From assembly GCF_003144195.1 (NCBI RefSeq), contig NW_020290021.1, positions 124,001 to 188,000 on the forward strand: 64,000 nt of DNA, read 5' to 3'. How positions within the stretch are numbered: position 1 is the first letter of the stretch; the number at the start of each line of letters is the position of its first letter. Of this stretch, positions 36,059 to 47,257 are shown piece by piece. A program made the position numbers and the translations under genes. This stretch comes from Ceraceosorus guamensis. Lineage: Eukaryota; Basidiomycota; Exobasidiomycetes; Ceraceosorales; Ceraceosoraceae. The notes beneath the pieces are model-generated. The model ran no database searches, was not told the DNA's origin, and saw only the letters and a program-made list of their open reading frames with translations.

Positions 36059-39000
36059 GCCTGGCCGCGCGTTTTTGCTGACACGTTACGAGGTCAGCCT
36101 CATTCTCATCAGAACTTTACGTACTTAATGCATCTATTAACGAGGCCGTGGCTTTGGCAGACGATCGGGACTCTGCTCGAGACTCATTTCTGCCCATCTC
36201 GACAAGGACTACACATTTGAGACCTTGACTCGCACCGGCGATCTCGCTTTCATTATCATCACGTGCTGCGCCAACGGCGAATGGTTGATTGTTGATGTTT
36301 CTTCACCTCGGGCCAGATCGAGAGACCCTACCTATAAGAGTCGGGCCGCGCAGAAGGGTCTGGGCGTACTCTGGGCGGCTGACCACGGTCCACTGGTTCC
36401 AGCACTAGCGATCGAGGCGGTCTGAGGGAGGACCAGGGTACAAGTTATTTGTGCGGGCAAGATGGACCCACGATCTGCAAACCTCTTACTACGGGCCAAA
36501 GGACACCCGGGACTCGAGCGTGGAGCACGGATGCTGAAGACTCCAGTCCAGATTGAAGGCATGAGCATTTCTAGCCGAGGCTGCGCGAGCGAGTCACAGG
36601 TGTGAGTTGCGAGTGGTGCCGGACCGTGAAGCTGAATCAGTGAATCAAGAATGGTGTGCAGCGGGTGTCATGACGTCCATCAGCAATTGCAACTTCTTGG
36701 ACGAGGACAACCTTACCTGGTGCTGCGTGCGTGCGCCCCTTTAGGCGCGCGTGCTGCAGCAGATGGCGCAGCTCGAAGGGCGCCCGGAAGCACAGCTATA
36801 GCTCTTGCTGATTGATGCTCTTGCTCGACGCCAACGTGCATGACGCCCGCATCAAATGCACCCCCCACCCATGCCGCGCTTTTTTTGGGTCGATCGAGCC
36901 AACGAAACTTCAGGTTTCACAAGCCGACGCACAGACCGGCCGCGCCAGTCACGAGTTGCGGGGCTTTGAGCTGAGACTGGTGCTTCGTTGCGGTTTCGTT
37001 CGTGAAGCGGAACAAAGCCAGTGTCCGAATCATGGCAGATGATCACGTATAGGAGTGGAGTGTGAGTGATGACAGGCTGGATCGCATCAGGTCACTTGTT
37101 GGCCAAATTTGCTCAGTAGAGACAGCGACGGGCTTGTGCATGACGGGCAATTAAGGCAAAGGAGGCGCGTAGACCCAGCTTCGGCTAAAGGGGACAAGCA
37201 CGCACGCTTACTGCACCCAGGCGCGCTCCTTCTGGGACTGCGCCCGATCCCGGCATGTCTTTTGTGACGAAGCTATAGGCTTCAACGCGTCAGACAGCTG
37301 CATGGGCACCACAGCTCGTCTCTCCTTTGCTTCTCCGTAGCTTGCGCCCTTGGTCCCGATGCAGCCAACAGGGCGTACAGCGACAGCAAGCTAAACATCA
37401 AGGAATTTGGCTGTCTGGTGTTTGTCGGCCCAGCAGGTGGTGTGTATGCATGGTGTGAGCGATCTTTTGACAGCAACAATTCACGATTGTGAATTCGATT
37501 GCAAGTCTCGAATCTCTACTCCGCGCAGACGATTAGCATGGCGAGTCGCCATCAGTGCGCTTGGCATTCGCTGCTGATGAAGGGCGGCCATTTGTGGCGT
37601 CGCAATTCTGGTCCTGAATTCGGCGTCTTCCAACTGACATCTTCACTGCTTCATTCACTCGACTCCACTTCTGTCTTGCCATCTCATGTCTGACCAGAGT
37701 CGACACGAGCAAGATTCAAGATTCAGAGCTGAGCTCCATCTCTTGAGCGTGCTGTGACGCCAAACCACCACCATCAAAGCGTTCTGACCCTCCCACGCCT
37801 TCCATCCTCTGCCTCCGATCCTGACTTCCCTCTGTTCTCTGACACTGGCGCTTTGAAAGGTGAGTGCTAGCCGGCCAAGGGTATCAGAATGGATTGGCCA
37901 GCAGAGTCGCCTGGGAGCGTCTCGGCACAGACTGTCCACGGGGGGCCCTCGGGGATCAAGTTCTGCCCTGTGCTGACCCGTAGCTCTCCTTCGCTGCTAT
38001 GTCCACTTCGACGACCTTGCGCTCACGACCCGACCTGAACCAACCATTCACGATTATCTGCGACGCTTTGCACGTCGACGCGCGCAGCCATAAACCTATC
38101 TCTGTCACTTTTGGCAGCGTCGCGTACCGGAGCACTGTGACTGACTCTCACTTGCTCGGCCAGCGATCATCCCACTCATCGGCATTCACAATCGATTCAT
38201 CCGCAGACCGATCCGCGCCGTGTCGGTCTTCATACGGAGCGGTACTCGCCAGCACCTCGCGAATCTGCGAGCTCCCGGTGCGCATTATCGAACGAGAAGC
38301 TGCCAGAGGCGTCTGTTGCAGCCAAGCTTGTGCGCGGCTCCGCTTCAGCTGCGTCAGCTGCAGCGCTCGATCAACATCAGTCATTTGTTGGAGCATGTGA
38401 GTAGTCAAAAAGTGCCCAACTGCATCGACCGCGTTCCTGAACAGCGCTAGTACAACACGCGCGCAACCCAACGCCTCTCGAGTGAGACTGACTGTTCTCG
38501 TGGCTACACTCATCTGACTTGCTCAGACGCTGCAATCAGCTTCTGCGCCGACCGTCGCGTCGCTATAGTCAGACGCGCAAATCCCCTCTGCCTGTTCAGA
38601 CAGCAGGCAACAAGAGAAGCCACGCCCAATTTCTTTTCTCCTGAAAGCGCGCTCTGCTCGTCAGATTTGCCTTCACAGCAACTCCTCTGCCAAAGTCAGT
38701 GTCTACGAATAACTGAAGGTTCAGCAGTCAGTAAGCATCAGGCAGTCGCTGATCACGCGCGCAGCAGGTGTGATTTCATGCCGACGCGGCCAGAGACTGC
38801 TGCTGCACCCACGGTCTATAAGCTCGCAACGCAACGGCTGCCCTTGCTTTGCATGAGACGAGCGCGCACGCATTAATTGGTGTCTCCGATCGCCTTGCTT
38901 CTGGCCCCCTGCCGCCCGCCGCCGCTGCTGCTGTCCCCGCTGCACCCTCAGCTGATCGGCCGAACAAGCACGTTTACCCGCACACACTTTTGACTTTGGG

Positions 39001-39106
39001 CAGCCAGATCCACAGCAATTGGCGAAATACAACCAGAAGAGATCGACAGCGCGTTGTTTGTTGCGCGCAGCAATAAGTCACGCGGCATTCGTGATTTCAA
39101 AGTGAG
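36059..39106. other. Large intergenic region, no supported gene
   Basis: Three kilobases between the Serinc stop and the next start codon on the same strand. It contains a near-palindrome AATTCACGATTGTGAATT (37479-37496) and other dispersed words (36585-36650). A frame at 37999-38400 (133 codons, ATG start) and an antisense one at 38148-38513 overlap each other, and neither has a recognised domain. A GTGAGT-like donor follows the first near 38397, so a small spliced gene here cannot be excluded. The last few hundred bases should hold the promoter of the Ser-rich gene. Confidence 0.45.
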
Positions 39107-42100
39107 ATGCCACTCTTCCATTACAACCACACCTCCCCTTCTTGGTCTTCTTCCCACCGGCCAAAGGAGCCTTCAGCGTTGTCAGCAGCGGCGCTGCGAT
39201 TGCACACGCGAGGCCCGGTGCGCCACGGCCCTTTACTGCCTCGCACAGACTCCTCCGCCTCTTCCTCCACTCACGGATCGCCCGCGACTACTACTCTACC
39301 TGGTGTTGCTGGCGTTGCTCGGCGAACGTCTTCATCTTCATCCTCTTTCACCAGCACGTCGTCCCTCTTCGATCGCCAAAGTCCAGATCGAGAAGGTCAG
39401 CGTCACCGTCTGGTTCGAGCCAGGTCGCAGACTCTCGAGAGCGCTGGTACCACAGTGATCACCGAGTCGCCGGCCTCTTCCGCATCGCCTGCCTTCTTTG
39501 AGCATCAGAAGGGTGCTCGAGTAGTACAGTGCATCGGTTATCTCCCCGGTCAGGCGCCGAGCGACGAGGGCGCGCTCACGACTTCCTCGACAACCTCATC
39601 GGCTAACACCCTCAGCCACGAGCAGTGCGCATCATCGTCTTCACACCCGCCAGGAGCTAGAGCGTTTCCTGGTCTACATGGACGCTCACTCTCGGATACT
39701 GTCCAGCGCGCTCAGGCAGCGTCCATCGTCCTCGGCACCACACATCAGATCTCGCCAAGGCGTAGAGCGTCAGCGTCTTTCCTCGTTCTATCGCCCGTCC
39801 AAATAGACATCGACGAGCCACTCTTAGCAGCTGTTCTACCTTACCTCTCGACTGAAGAGCTGGAAGCACACAGCGAGTCTGCTTATCAGGGCGGCAAAGA
39901 ATTTGTCACCGTCAGCGGAGGCGCTTTTCACGAGGACAGACATTCCGAGAACCCGAACAATTCCTCGACTGTCGAAAAGTGGTCCTCCTCTCTCAAGTCG
40001 CGTCGCCTCAGACCTCCTCCTATTGTCGTCCCCCAACGGACGTCGAGCCAGGCCTCGCGACTCGGAGTGGTGGATAGAGGCGCCGACACGGCAAAGCAAG
40101 CAGTCGGTGAAGGTAGAAGCTCAAGGAGGCCGTCCATCAGAGGTCGTCCGCCTGCGGCGCCTTCGCAGGCCCTGGCTCGAAGCCTTCGCAGAGCAACATC
40201 CCAGAGCGCGCTGCCATCGGCCTGTGCAACCATGGCTGCCGACGGATCTTCAGGGTCCAGCTCTGGTGCTGGACTTGGCATAGGGATGAGTCGAGCTGGG
40301 GGTAATGCGAGCTCGTCAAGTCTTACCGTAGGCGGAAGCAGTCACGATTCTTGGAGACGGCCTTCCATGGTCAGCAGCGGCTCGAGGGGATGGGACAGTG
40401 AGGGTGATGAGGAGGACTTTGAGGAGATCTTGGCCACGCCTGGCGTATCTGCCGGCATTCCCATTGGTAGGGCCGGATCTGCAGCGCTCGCCCGCAAATC
40501 CTCTGCCAGCAGCATCGCGAGCAGCGCCAGTGGGCTCAGCTCCTCGACCTCGCATGGCATCCAGAGCCGTGCAAGCCGCAGAGTCCCAACAGCTCTCGAG
40601 ATTAGTGAGAGTCACTTGGTCAGTCCCTCCTTGCAGAATTCCCCTCGCACTCGAAGTGGTTTCAATTCAAATAGCGGAGACGACTTGCCTGGCGCAAAGG
40701 CCCGCAAATTGCTTGGCATCAAGTCGAGCAGCGGATTCGATGTCAGTCCAAATGCCGACTCTTTCAATGAAGGCTATGCGTCTAGCTCGAGCAAAGGCTC
40801 CTCACGGTTGGGCCTGAAAGCTGCTTTCAAATCGAAGCGCTCCAGCAAGGCTGCGCTATCATCCACCTCGCGCATGTTCGGCCGTCATTCCGGCCAGGCC
40901 AGCGCTGATGGAACAGGTCCTCCTTCCACGCAGAACGCGTTGACGTCTCCAGGTTCAGATGCAAGCTTTGCGCAACGCCAGCGCGATTCGAGCGAGAATA
41001 ACAGCCTCAGCCCTTCATACTCTCAAGAAAGCGCCTTTTCAACCTCATCCTACCCAGCTTCGCCATCCATGGCGTCTGTGTACTCGGGTCATTCCTCCAC
41101 TGGAGTACCCTCACCTGCGCCTGCCTCCGCTACCAGAGCGTCCTTTGCGCTGGGTCGAAGAGAGCGCAAGGTGCGTCACAAGCTTGCAAAGGACGTGCTC
41201 AGAGAGTCCGAACGCCCTACCACTTCGTCTAGCAGCAGAGCTGTCAGCGCAATCGACGAAGCCCTGTGGGAGCGTGAGCTTGCTGCAGCAGAGTCTAATG
41301 CGTCGTGGCAGACCTCGATTGAGCATCGACCAAGGAGGCCGCCCATGACAAATCGGGGCTCCACGCAATCCTCGCAAAGCGTGGGCATGCTCGCGTCGGG
41401 CTCAATAGGCTCGACGGATAGAGCTGTCAATCCTCTTCAGCATGCGCTACGCCGCCCGGAAGATGATTCTGACGATGAGCGGTGGATGACACGCGGTTCA
41501 CGAGAGCGACAGCTGAGTTCGAGCAGCGCCGGCAGCATCACGGGTGGCAGGCCAGTGTTCGATCGACAGCGGCGACCATCTTTCGATCCAAACCCCTTGC
41601 CGCTTTCCATGTCGCGGTCATCGTCTGCTACAGATCTGCAGGAACTGGTGCGCTCCTCGTCTTCGTCTTCGTCTTCGCAGCCGAGCCAGGGTCGACTTGC
41701 GCAATGGGCCAGTCCGGTCCGGCCCTTCAGATCTCATGCGCGCGCAGACTCGCAAGCAAGCGCCAACAGCGTGGAATACATTGCGCCGTCGCAATCTTTC
41801 ACCGCTTCGCGCTATCCCCATCGCATCCCCCTTGGCGCATTCAGAGCGACAGCGGGCAAGGCTGCGACGTCGCAGTCACACGATATCTACGCGCCCTTGC
41901 ATAGTCCAGCTTTCAGTCAGAGCAGCGGAGGCAAGTCTCCGTCTTGGGATGATACGAGTGGACGGGGAAGTGCCAACGTCAGCATTCGCAGTCGGACCTC
42001 GCAAGAAAGCGTTCAGCGCTCGCCGGTGTACCGCAACGCGTTTGAACGGACACCAAAGAAGAGCTCTGCTTCATTGCCGTCGATTGGGCCCGAAGCTCCC

Positions 42101-42949
42101 CCGGCACCCGCAGATGCTCTCGCAGCGGCCGGATGGACGGCTTTTCCAAGCAATGTCGTAAAGCACGATCAAGCAAAAGCGCAATCGGCCAGCTCTTTAC
42201 CAGGCAACGTATCGACGGAGGATCTCGACTTGCTTCTGGATCAGAGGTCCCCCCTCAGTCCCTCTTCACATTTGCGCAAACCTTCAAACGAGGACGTCTC
42301 GCTGATGCTCAACGCCGCACGAGTTAGGCGTCCTTCGAAGAGCAGCGATACTGTGCCGTCGATCAGCGTGCCTTCAGATGCCGTCTCGGAGTTTGAACGG
42401 GACTTTGATGCGGACAGCGACGCTCATGCGCCCATCAATGGGAACGATGGCGATGGAGACGGAGTGATCCTCTTGCAGCTGGCTCGGAACACGTTCCAAT
42501 TGGATGACGATGCGCGCCTCTCTTTCCCTAGCTCTGCTGTGTCGGAAGTGGACAATATGAGCATCCGGAGTGGCTCTAGCAGCGATGGCGAAGGGAACAT
42601 GGGAGGCGTCCGACTTCGCACTAGCACAATTCTCGATGACGAGGATGAAGAAGACGAGGTGGATTACGCGAAAGCTCTGACGAGCCTCTCGCGCATACAA
42701 ATCGACGGCTCCTCCGGTCTCTCCTCAAAATGCGCGAATGTCTTGCCAGAGAGCACCCCGACTCCGACGCCCTTGGCTGCAAATGCTTCCACGAGGTCTT
42801 TTGCCGCTCAACAGCGTTCTCCGCAGGACCGCGACTTGGGCGCTCCTTCGAACACTCGCAAAAGCCCACTCGAGGACTTGCCAGCTGAAGAGGAGAATAG
42901 CGGCGACGAGTACGATGCTGCAGTGAACAAGACGCCGATGCCTACTTAG
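39107..42949 (+). CDS. Large Ser-rich disordered protein of unknown function
   Basis: Unbroken single exon of 1280 residues, start ATG at 39107, stop at 42949. Composition is dominated by Ser, Arg, Ala, Pro and Gly with runs such as SSSSSSSFTSTSS and many SPR/RRPS phosphosite-like words. Some stretches look conserved or structured: KGARVVQCIGYLPG, LVLSPVQIDIDEPLLAAVLPYL, ALGRRERKVRHKLAKDVLRE, and DAPR-type acidic C-terminal segments (ILDDEDEEDEVDYAKALTSL). No known domain is recognised. The length of an uninterrupted frame in GC-rich DNA with consistent codon use supports a true gene. Overall style resembles basidiomycete polarity or cell-cycle scaffolds, but this is only an analogy. Confidence 0.82.
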   Translation: MPLFHYNHTSPSWSSSHRPKEPSALSAAALRLHTRGPVRHGPLLPRTDSSASSSTHGSPATTTLPGVAGVARRTSSSSSSFTSTSSLFDRQSPDREGQRHRLVRARSQTLESAGTTVITESPASSASPAFFEHQKGARVVQCIGYLPGQAPSDEGALTTSSTTSSANTLSHEQCASSSSHPPGARAFPGLHGRSLSDTVQRAQAASIVLGTTHQISPRRRASASFLVLSPVQIDIDEPLLAAVLPYLSTEELEAHSESAYQGGKEFVTVSGGAFHEDRHSENPNNSSTVEKWSSSLKSRRLRPPPIVVPQRTSSQASRLGVVDRGADTAKQAVGEGRSSRRPSIRGRPPAAPSQALARSLRRATSQSALPSACATMAADGSSGSSSGAGLGIGMSRAGGNASSSSLTVGGSSHDSWRRPSMVSSGSRGWDSEGDEEDFEEILATPGVSAGIPIGRAGSAALARKSSASSIASSASGLSSSTSHGIQSRASRRVPTALEISESHLVSPSLQNSPRTRSGFNSNSGDDLPGAKARKLLGIKSSSGFDVSPNADSFNEGYASSSSKGSSRLGLKAAFKSKRSSKAALSSTSRMFGRHSGQASADGTGPPSTQNALTSPGSDASFAQRQRDSSENNSLSPSYSQESAFSTSSYPASPSMASVYSGHSSTGVPSPAPASATRASFALGRRERKVRHKLAKDVLRESERPTTSSSSRAVSAIDEALWERELAAAESNASWQTSIEHRPRRPPMTNRGSTQSSQSVGMLASGSIGSTDRAVNPLQHALRRPEDDSDDERWMTRGSRERQLSSSSAGSITGGRPVFDRQRRPSFDPNPLPLSMSRSSSATDLQELVRSSSSSSSSQPSQGRLAQWASPVRPFRSHARADSQASANSVEYIAPSQSFTASRYPHRIPLGAFRATAGKAATSQSHDIYAPLHSPAFSQSSGGKSPSWDDTSGRGSANVSIRSRTSQESVQRSPVYRNAFERTPKKSSASLPSIGPEAPPAPADALAAAGWTAFPSNVVKHDQAKAQSASSLPGNVSTEDLDLLLDQRSPLSPSSHLRKPSNEDVSLMLNAARVRRPSKSSDTVPSISVPSDAVSEFERDFDADSDAHAPINGNDGDGDGVILLQLARNTFQLDDDARLSFPSSAVSEVDNMSIRSGSSSDGEGNMGGVRLRTSTILDDEDEEDEVDYAKALTSLSRIQIDGSSGLSSKCANVLPESTPTPTPLAANASTRSFAAQQRSPQDRDLGAPSNTRKSPLEDLPAEEENSGDEYDAAVNKTPMPT

Positions 42950-43806
42950 ACGCTTCGTCGCGGCGCACATCGCACAGGTCCCTCCCCCGCTATCGATCCA
43001 ACCCACTTTTTCTTTTTCTCTTTTCACCTGCCCTCTCGATGCCTGTACTGCACACTTTGCTCCCAGCAAGCGCCAACGACCCTGAACGTTGTGCGCACAT
43101 CAATGATCTTGGACCACTTTGGCGCGCGCGCGTGTGTGCGGATTTTGAATGAAGCTGTTGCGAGAAAATGAGTGAGTGCAAGGCGAAGCGACGACGCAGG
43201 AAAAGGCAGTCCCGGTGGCTCTAGGGTCTCTGCCAAAACTTCATTCGAGGCGTTAGCCAACAAGAGCTGCATGTCATTGCTCATAGCATCTTGATAGGTC
43301 CCCGCCTTTGCAGTGTTTCCAGTCTGCCGCAGCCATAGGCATTCACATTCTCGTCGCGACCAACGCAACCAAAGGATGAGCTTGAGCCACGAGCGTAGCT
43401 GCGCAGCTCGTCGCACGTGTGGGGCAGATATCGATGAGTGACAGCGGTGGGAATGAAGGAAGCGCCAACAGCCGACGCATCGATTGAGGAGTTGGAGTTG
43501 GTCCCAAGTGGTCCAAAGCGATGCTCTCTTGCTCCTGCTTTTACCCCCTCTAACTTTTTCTTCGCGGCGGATAATCTGGAGGGCGAAGCGGAGATCAAAT
43601 TGGGGCGTCAGTTTTAAAAAAGTGTTGCATCGTATTAGACTCAATGCGAGTATCACCCTCCTCCCTCTTCCTGTGGGGAGGGTTGTGAACGTAGTGCGTG
43701 GTGGATGCCTTGACGCACACCTAGGCCAGCAGACCCAACTTTCTGCTCGGAGCAGTCTCCTTTCGAATCGCCTCTCCTTCACCAGCCACAAGAAGCGCAA
43801 GACAAC
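42950..43806. other. Convergent intergenic region
   Basis: About 860 bases between the Ser-rich gene stop and the uS8m stop. It starts with a pyrimidine-rich stretch (about 42998-43030) just past the stop. Frames on the minus strand are long but overlap and lack recognisable content. Nothing else seen. Confidence 0.5.
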
Positions 43807-44271
43807 TCACCACATTGCTCGAGCCACCAGCTCTCCCTGCCATTTCCTCTCTATGGCTTCCCTAGCTTCGCACCAGCCATGTTCGCCCGCATCCACAATA
43901 CCAATCTCGCCGGTCCTGAAAGGGGGAACGAAAGCAGCTCTCCTTCCCGTACAAAGCAACAACAAGTCCTTTTCATCCACAAAGATGCGTTTGCTGGGTT
44001 TGGAGACCACGTTGAGTTGACGCAAGACGGGAGATTGATCCGATGTGTATTTGATATCTAGCCAGATCTTTCGAGAACCGTCGGACGTTGCCTGATGCCA
44101 GGATGAGGGAGATGGGCCTTCATGAGTTCCCAGGGTGACATTGTAGAGGAAGCCGTGCTTGAGAAGAACAGAGGAGAGATTGAGCGCTCGTTTGGTGAAA
44201 GGCAAAGGAACGGATCTTATCCTTCCCCGAGCTCCATTCTGGATCATCGCGCACAGATCGTGTGCCAGCAT
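43807..44271 (-). CDS. MRPS8: Mitochondrial small-subunit ribosomal protein uS8m
   Basis: Single exon of 154 residues, the usual length for fungal uS8m. It starts MLAHDLCAMIQNGARGRIRS, matching the S8 N-terminal helix (HDLCAMIQNA...). Next come LNLSSVLLKHGFLYNVTLG, then WLDIKYTSDQSPVLRQLNVV, SKPSKRIFV and the S8 C-terminal block EIGIVDAGEHGWCEAREAIE, ending GELVARAMW. S8 binds the central domain of the small rRNA. There is no classical cleavable presequence, as in other uS8m proteins. The stop codon overlaps a GTGAGT word, but the protein already ends where S8 proteins end, so no further exon is proposed. Assigned to mitochondria because the cytosolic eukaryotic homologue is very different. 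Confidence 0.85.
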   Translation of the reverse strand: MLAHDLCAMIQNGARGRIRSVPLPFTKRALNLSSVLLKHGFLYNVTLGTHEGPSPSSWHQATSDGSRKIWLDIKYTSDQSPVLRQLNVVSKPSKRIFVDEKDLLLLCTGRRAAFVPPFRTGEIGIVDAGEHGWCEAREAIERKWQGELVARAMW

Positions 44272-45287
44272 CGTTGATAATCTCCCGTCCCCCCTTCTCC
44301 TTGGGAAAGTTGCGCTTCAGCTACTCCTGCTCGACAGTTCCGTGCGATGAAATCCGTGCCCGCAAATCGATGACAACACTGCGCTATGGGATGCGCAAAA
44401 AGCCTAATTTAGACCCACAAGGATCGACGCAGCAGACGCAACAGGACGCTTCGTTGGCTGCTCGCAGATGTCGGGGTCTGCAGGCGCCGATCGTAATGTG
44501 GACGGTCGGCAAGTTTGAATGTGTGAGGGAGTTTGGAGGACTGCAAAGCTGTCAATACTTGTTGCGGGATAGACGATTGATTTCCGGCAAGAAGAGTCCT
44601 GAGAGTCGCTCAAGTGTCGGTGGTGAGTGTGAGATGCTGATGCCGAGGAAAGTGCCCACTCGACGCTCCACGTTGCGTTGCCTCTGAGCGTCAAAGTCAA
44701 AAGTCGTCAGTCGTCAGTTGAGTATAAAGTCGCGTAGCAGGCTAGGGTGGTTAAGCGCTGCAAGATTATTCCAGATTATTTGTGTGCGCGTGAAATTGAA
44801 TCACAATCGTGAATGCTTCTCGCGCTCACATGCGCTCGATCGTCTCCCCACGGTACCGAAATCAGGACACACGGCAGCTTCCTACCATAAGTGGGGTCAA
44901 TCTTGAATGCACACAACATTCATCATCGCGCATGACATAATCAGAGTACCGAGAAGCTTGCTTTTTGCATTTTTTGGTCTCGGCGTCCTGCAATAGGTGA
45001 CCAAGTCAAGAGGCGTGGTGGGTTGTTACATGTAATGGAAAAGGCGGTAGTAGATCGACGGACGACTCTCTGCTCTGGACGAGACAAAGATCAGAACGTC
45101 GAGTATGCATGAGAATGCGAGGACGCGCGGTCGCATGGATAGAGATCCGCGCGAAATCACGATCATTTGCCAGCTGCTCCTCTCGCGGATCTGAGAAGAG
45201 ACTGGATTTGTGGTGAAGTGAGGGCAGCGACAGGCAGGCAGGAACGCGCGCAAATGGACAGGAGGCTAAGAGCAACACATGTCCGTT
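44272..45287. other. Intergenic region between uS8m and eS4 genes
   Basis: About 1 kb upstream of uS8m and downstream of eS4. It contains AAAGTCAAAAGTCGTCAGTCGTCAG (44694-44718) and TTGAATCACAATCGTGAATG (44796-44815). The uS8m promoter should lie in the first part. No gene supported. Confidence 0.5.
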
Positions 45288-46766
45288 TTAAGCGCTAGCG
45301 GCTTCCTTCTGACGACGACGCTGGTCACGCTCCTCAGCAATGGTGAGCTGAACACCACCACCCTTGGGCAGGCTGACGGCAGGCTTGGAGCCGTCGCCGA
45401 TGACGAAGACGTTGCTCAAACGCTGCGTGCAAGAGAAGACGGCAGTGTGAGTGAAGGCGCGGCCACGTCGCATCGGTTCGCTGCGCGCTGACTCACAGTG
45501 GAGAAAGAGCGGTTGAGAACGTCGGTGACGTGGACGATCTGCGCGAGCCCGAAATTAGGGAGAGAAAGAGTCGCAGATGTTGGCAAAACGGTTGTCGAAG
45601 ACGTGGCAAAGCTGGAAAAACGCGTGGGGCTCTAGGCGAACGTGCACGACTTGGTCGCTTGATGATTGCTCATCCTGCTTCCAGACGTACACGCCGCTTC
45701 GAAGCGGGCCAGCGACTCACGTCGAATCCTCCAGGGTGTCGCTCGCGACCAGAAACAACACCAACACGGCCCTGGTTACGACCACCAGTGACCATGACGT
45801 TTACACCGGTGTCGAACTGTTAGTTTGCGGGGAGGCGAGTTAGCCAAGTGACCAGTGGTCGAAGAGACGGTCTGCAGGAATAAATCGTGTGACATCTCGT
45901 CCACTGCGACTCACCTTGATGAAATCGACCATCTTTTGCGCATCGAGGTCGTACTTGATGGAGTCATTGACGCGGACCAGAGGGTCTGGGTAACGGAGGG
46001 TGCGTCCGTCGTGGGTGACGACGTGAGGGACACCACGAGCGCCGAGTTGTACCTTCTTCACCTTGAGAAGCTTGAACTGAGCCTCCTCTGCAGTGATTCT
46101 GTGAACGATGAATCTTCCCTTGACATCGTAGAGGATGCGGAAGTGTTCGCCGGACTTCTCGATGGAAACGACGTCCATGAAGCCGGTTGGGTAAGTAGGC
46201 TCAGTCCTAACCTTGTTGTCCACCTTGATCAACCTCTGCGCCGTGATGGCGGTCACCTCACGTCCAGTGAGGGCGTACTTCAAACGGTTGCGCAGCAAGA
46301 TGACAAGAGGCAAGGACTCGCGCAACTTGTGGGGACCGGGCGCAGGGCGAGGGGCATAGGTGCCAGAGAGCTTGTCCAGCATCCATGATGAGGGTGCCGC
46401 GAGACGCTTCAAGTGCTTTCTAGGACCGCGAACCTGTGATGAAATGCAACATTCGTCAGCGCAGTGTTCACGAGCTCATCCGTGTCTGTTCCGATCCACT
46501 TTCTTAACGAAACGCGTTCCTTCCCGCGCCCTACTCGATTGCCGGTGCTTCGCTCGTCATCCTGATCCTGCGCCAATCCAGCTCTCGCTGCAACGCCTGC
46601 CCCCACATGCTGTAAGCAACGCCTACATAGCGTCGGCTACACCCAGTGCGGCATCATGGCACCAGCTACATCGTGATACCTCGCCTCCCAGCATTGCTCT
46701 CAACCCTCGCTTCAGCCTCCATGTCTGTTCTGTCCCCGAGGCCAGACTGGTCCAAACGCTCACCAT
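45288..46766 (-). CDS. RPS4: 40S ribosomal protein eS4
   Basis: Cytosolic small-subunit protein of about 262 residues. The first exon is only the ATG (46764-46766), immediately followed by the donor GTGAGC and a 330-base intron (46434-46763); exon 2 begins [20 protein letters not shown]. The conserved eS4 sequence follows: [40 protein letters not shown], the KOW-type block [14 protein letters not shown], and [20 protein letters not shown]. The end is [11 protein letters not shown] with TAA at 45288. Three more introns interrupt the 3' half (near 45435-45495, 45540-45720 and 45825-45915). Valine rather than alanine follows Met compared with most eS4 proteins. Very strong identification. Head-to-head with the Cwf19-like gene. 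Confidence 0.97.
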
Positions 46767-47257
46767 TCTGTGGGTGGTAATGAAAGGCTGTCAGCGGACC
46801 GCTCGAGCGATGAGACCAAGCAAGCACTGCTTACTCACTTGACGAACTGCTTGCCGAATTGTTGAGTCGGTAGTGTTTGTTGGGAGAGTCTTCGTGGGGC
46901 GGATGGTTGAATGAGGGCGTCCAGTTCTGGCCCGATAGCTTAAGGTCTCGATGCAGGCTGCGGTGAAGGAAGAGCGGGCGCATGCGCCTGCATGCTCCGC
47001 CACGTGGTAAAACTTTGCGCAATGCAGACGCCCTGCCCGAGGAACTCTCGAACTATCTGCGAGGACCTGCAGCAAATCACGTGCGCGACCTGAGCCCTTC
47101 GGGACGCGAATCTTTGACCCAGACCACCTCCACCTGCATTGCTAACTCCCTCACTCCTCCGCAGACTGCACGTACAAGCTCGCCTCCACCAACTGCTCAC
47201 CTGACAAACTACGTGTTTTTTTTAACAGCCTCACTCCTATCTCAACGCTCGACGAAC
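46767..47257. promoter_or_regulatory. Shared divergent promoter of eS4 and the Cwf19-like gene
   Basis: Only 491 bases separate the two start codons. It contains CACGTG at about 47001 and TCACGTGCG near 47077, plus a run of T residues followed by a pyrimidine-rich leader just before the Cwf19-like ATG (about 47212-47250), which could also be the end of a 5' UTR intron. A ribosomal-protein gene sharing its promoter with a splicing factor is suggestive of co-expression, by inference. Confidence 0.5.

Noticed and set aside
36225-36570. Possible decayed mobile-element remnant
   Set aside because: Short frames here vaguely recall polyprotein fragments but no motif, terminal repeat or target-site duplication was found.
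37999-38513. Two overlapping small frames on opposite strands
   Set aside because: Neither has a recognised domain; both can be explained by chance in GC-rich DNA. Left as a note in the gap entry.
43807-43815. Possible further exon of uS8m, because the stop overlaps a GTGAGT word
   Set aside because: The protein already ends at the normal S8 C-terminus (GEL...W).
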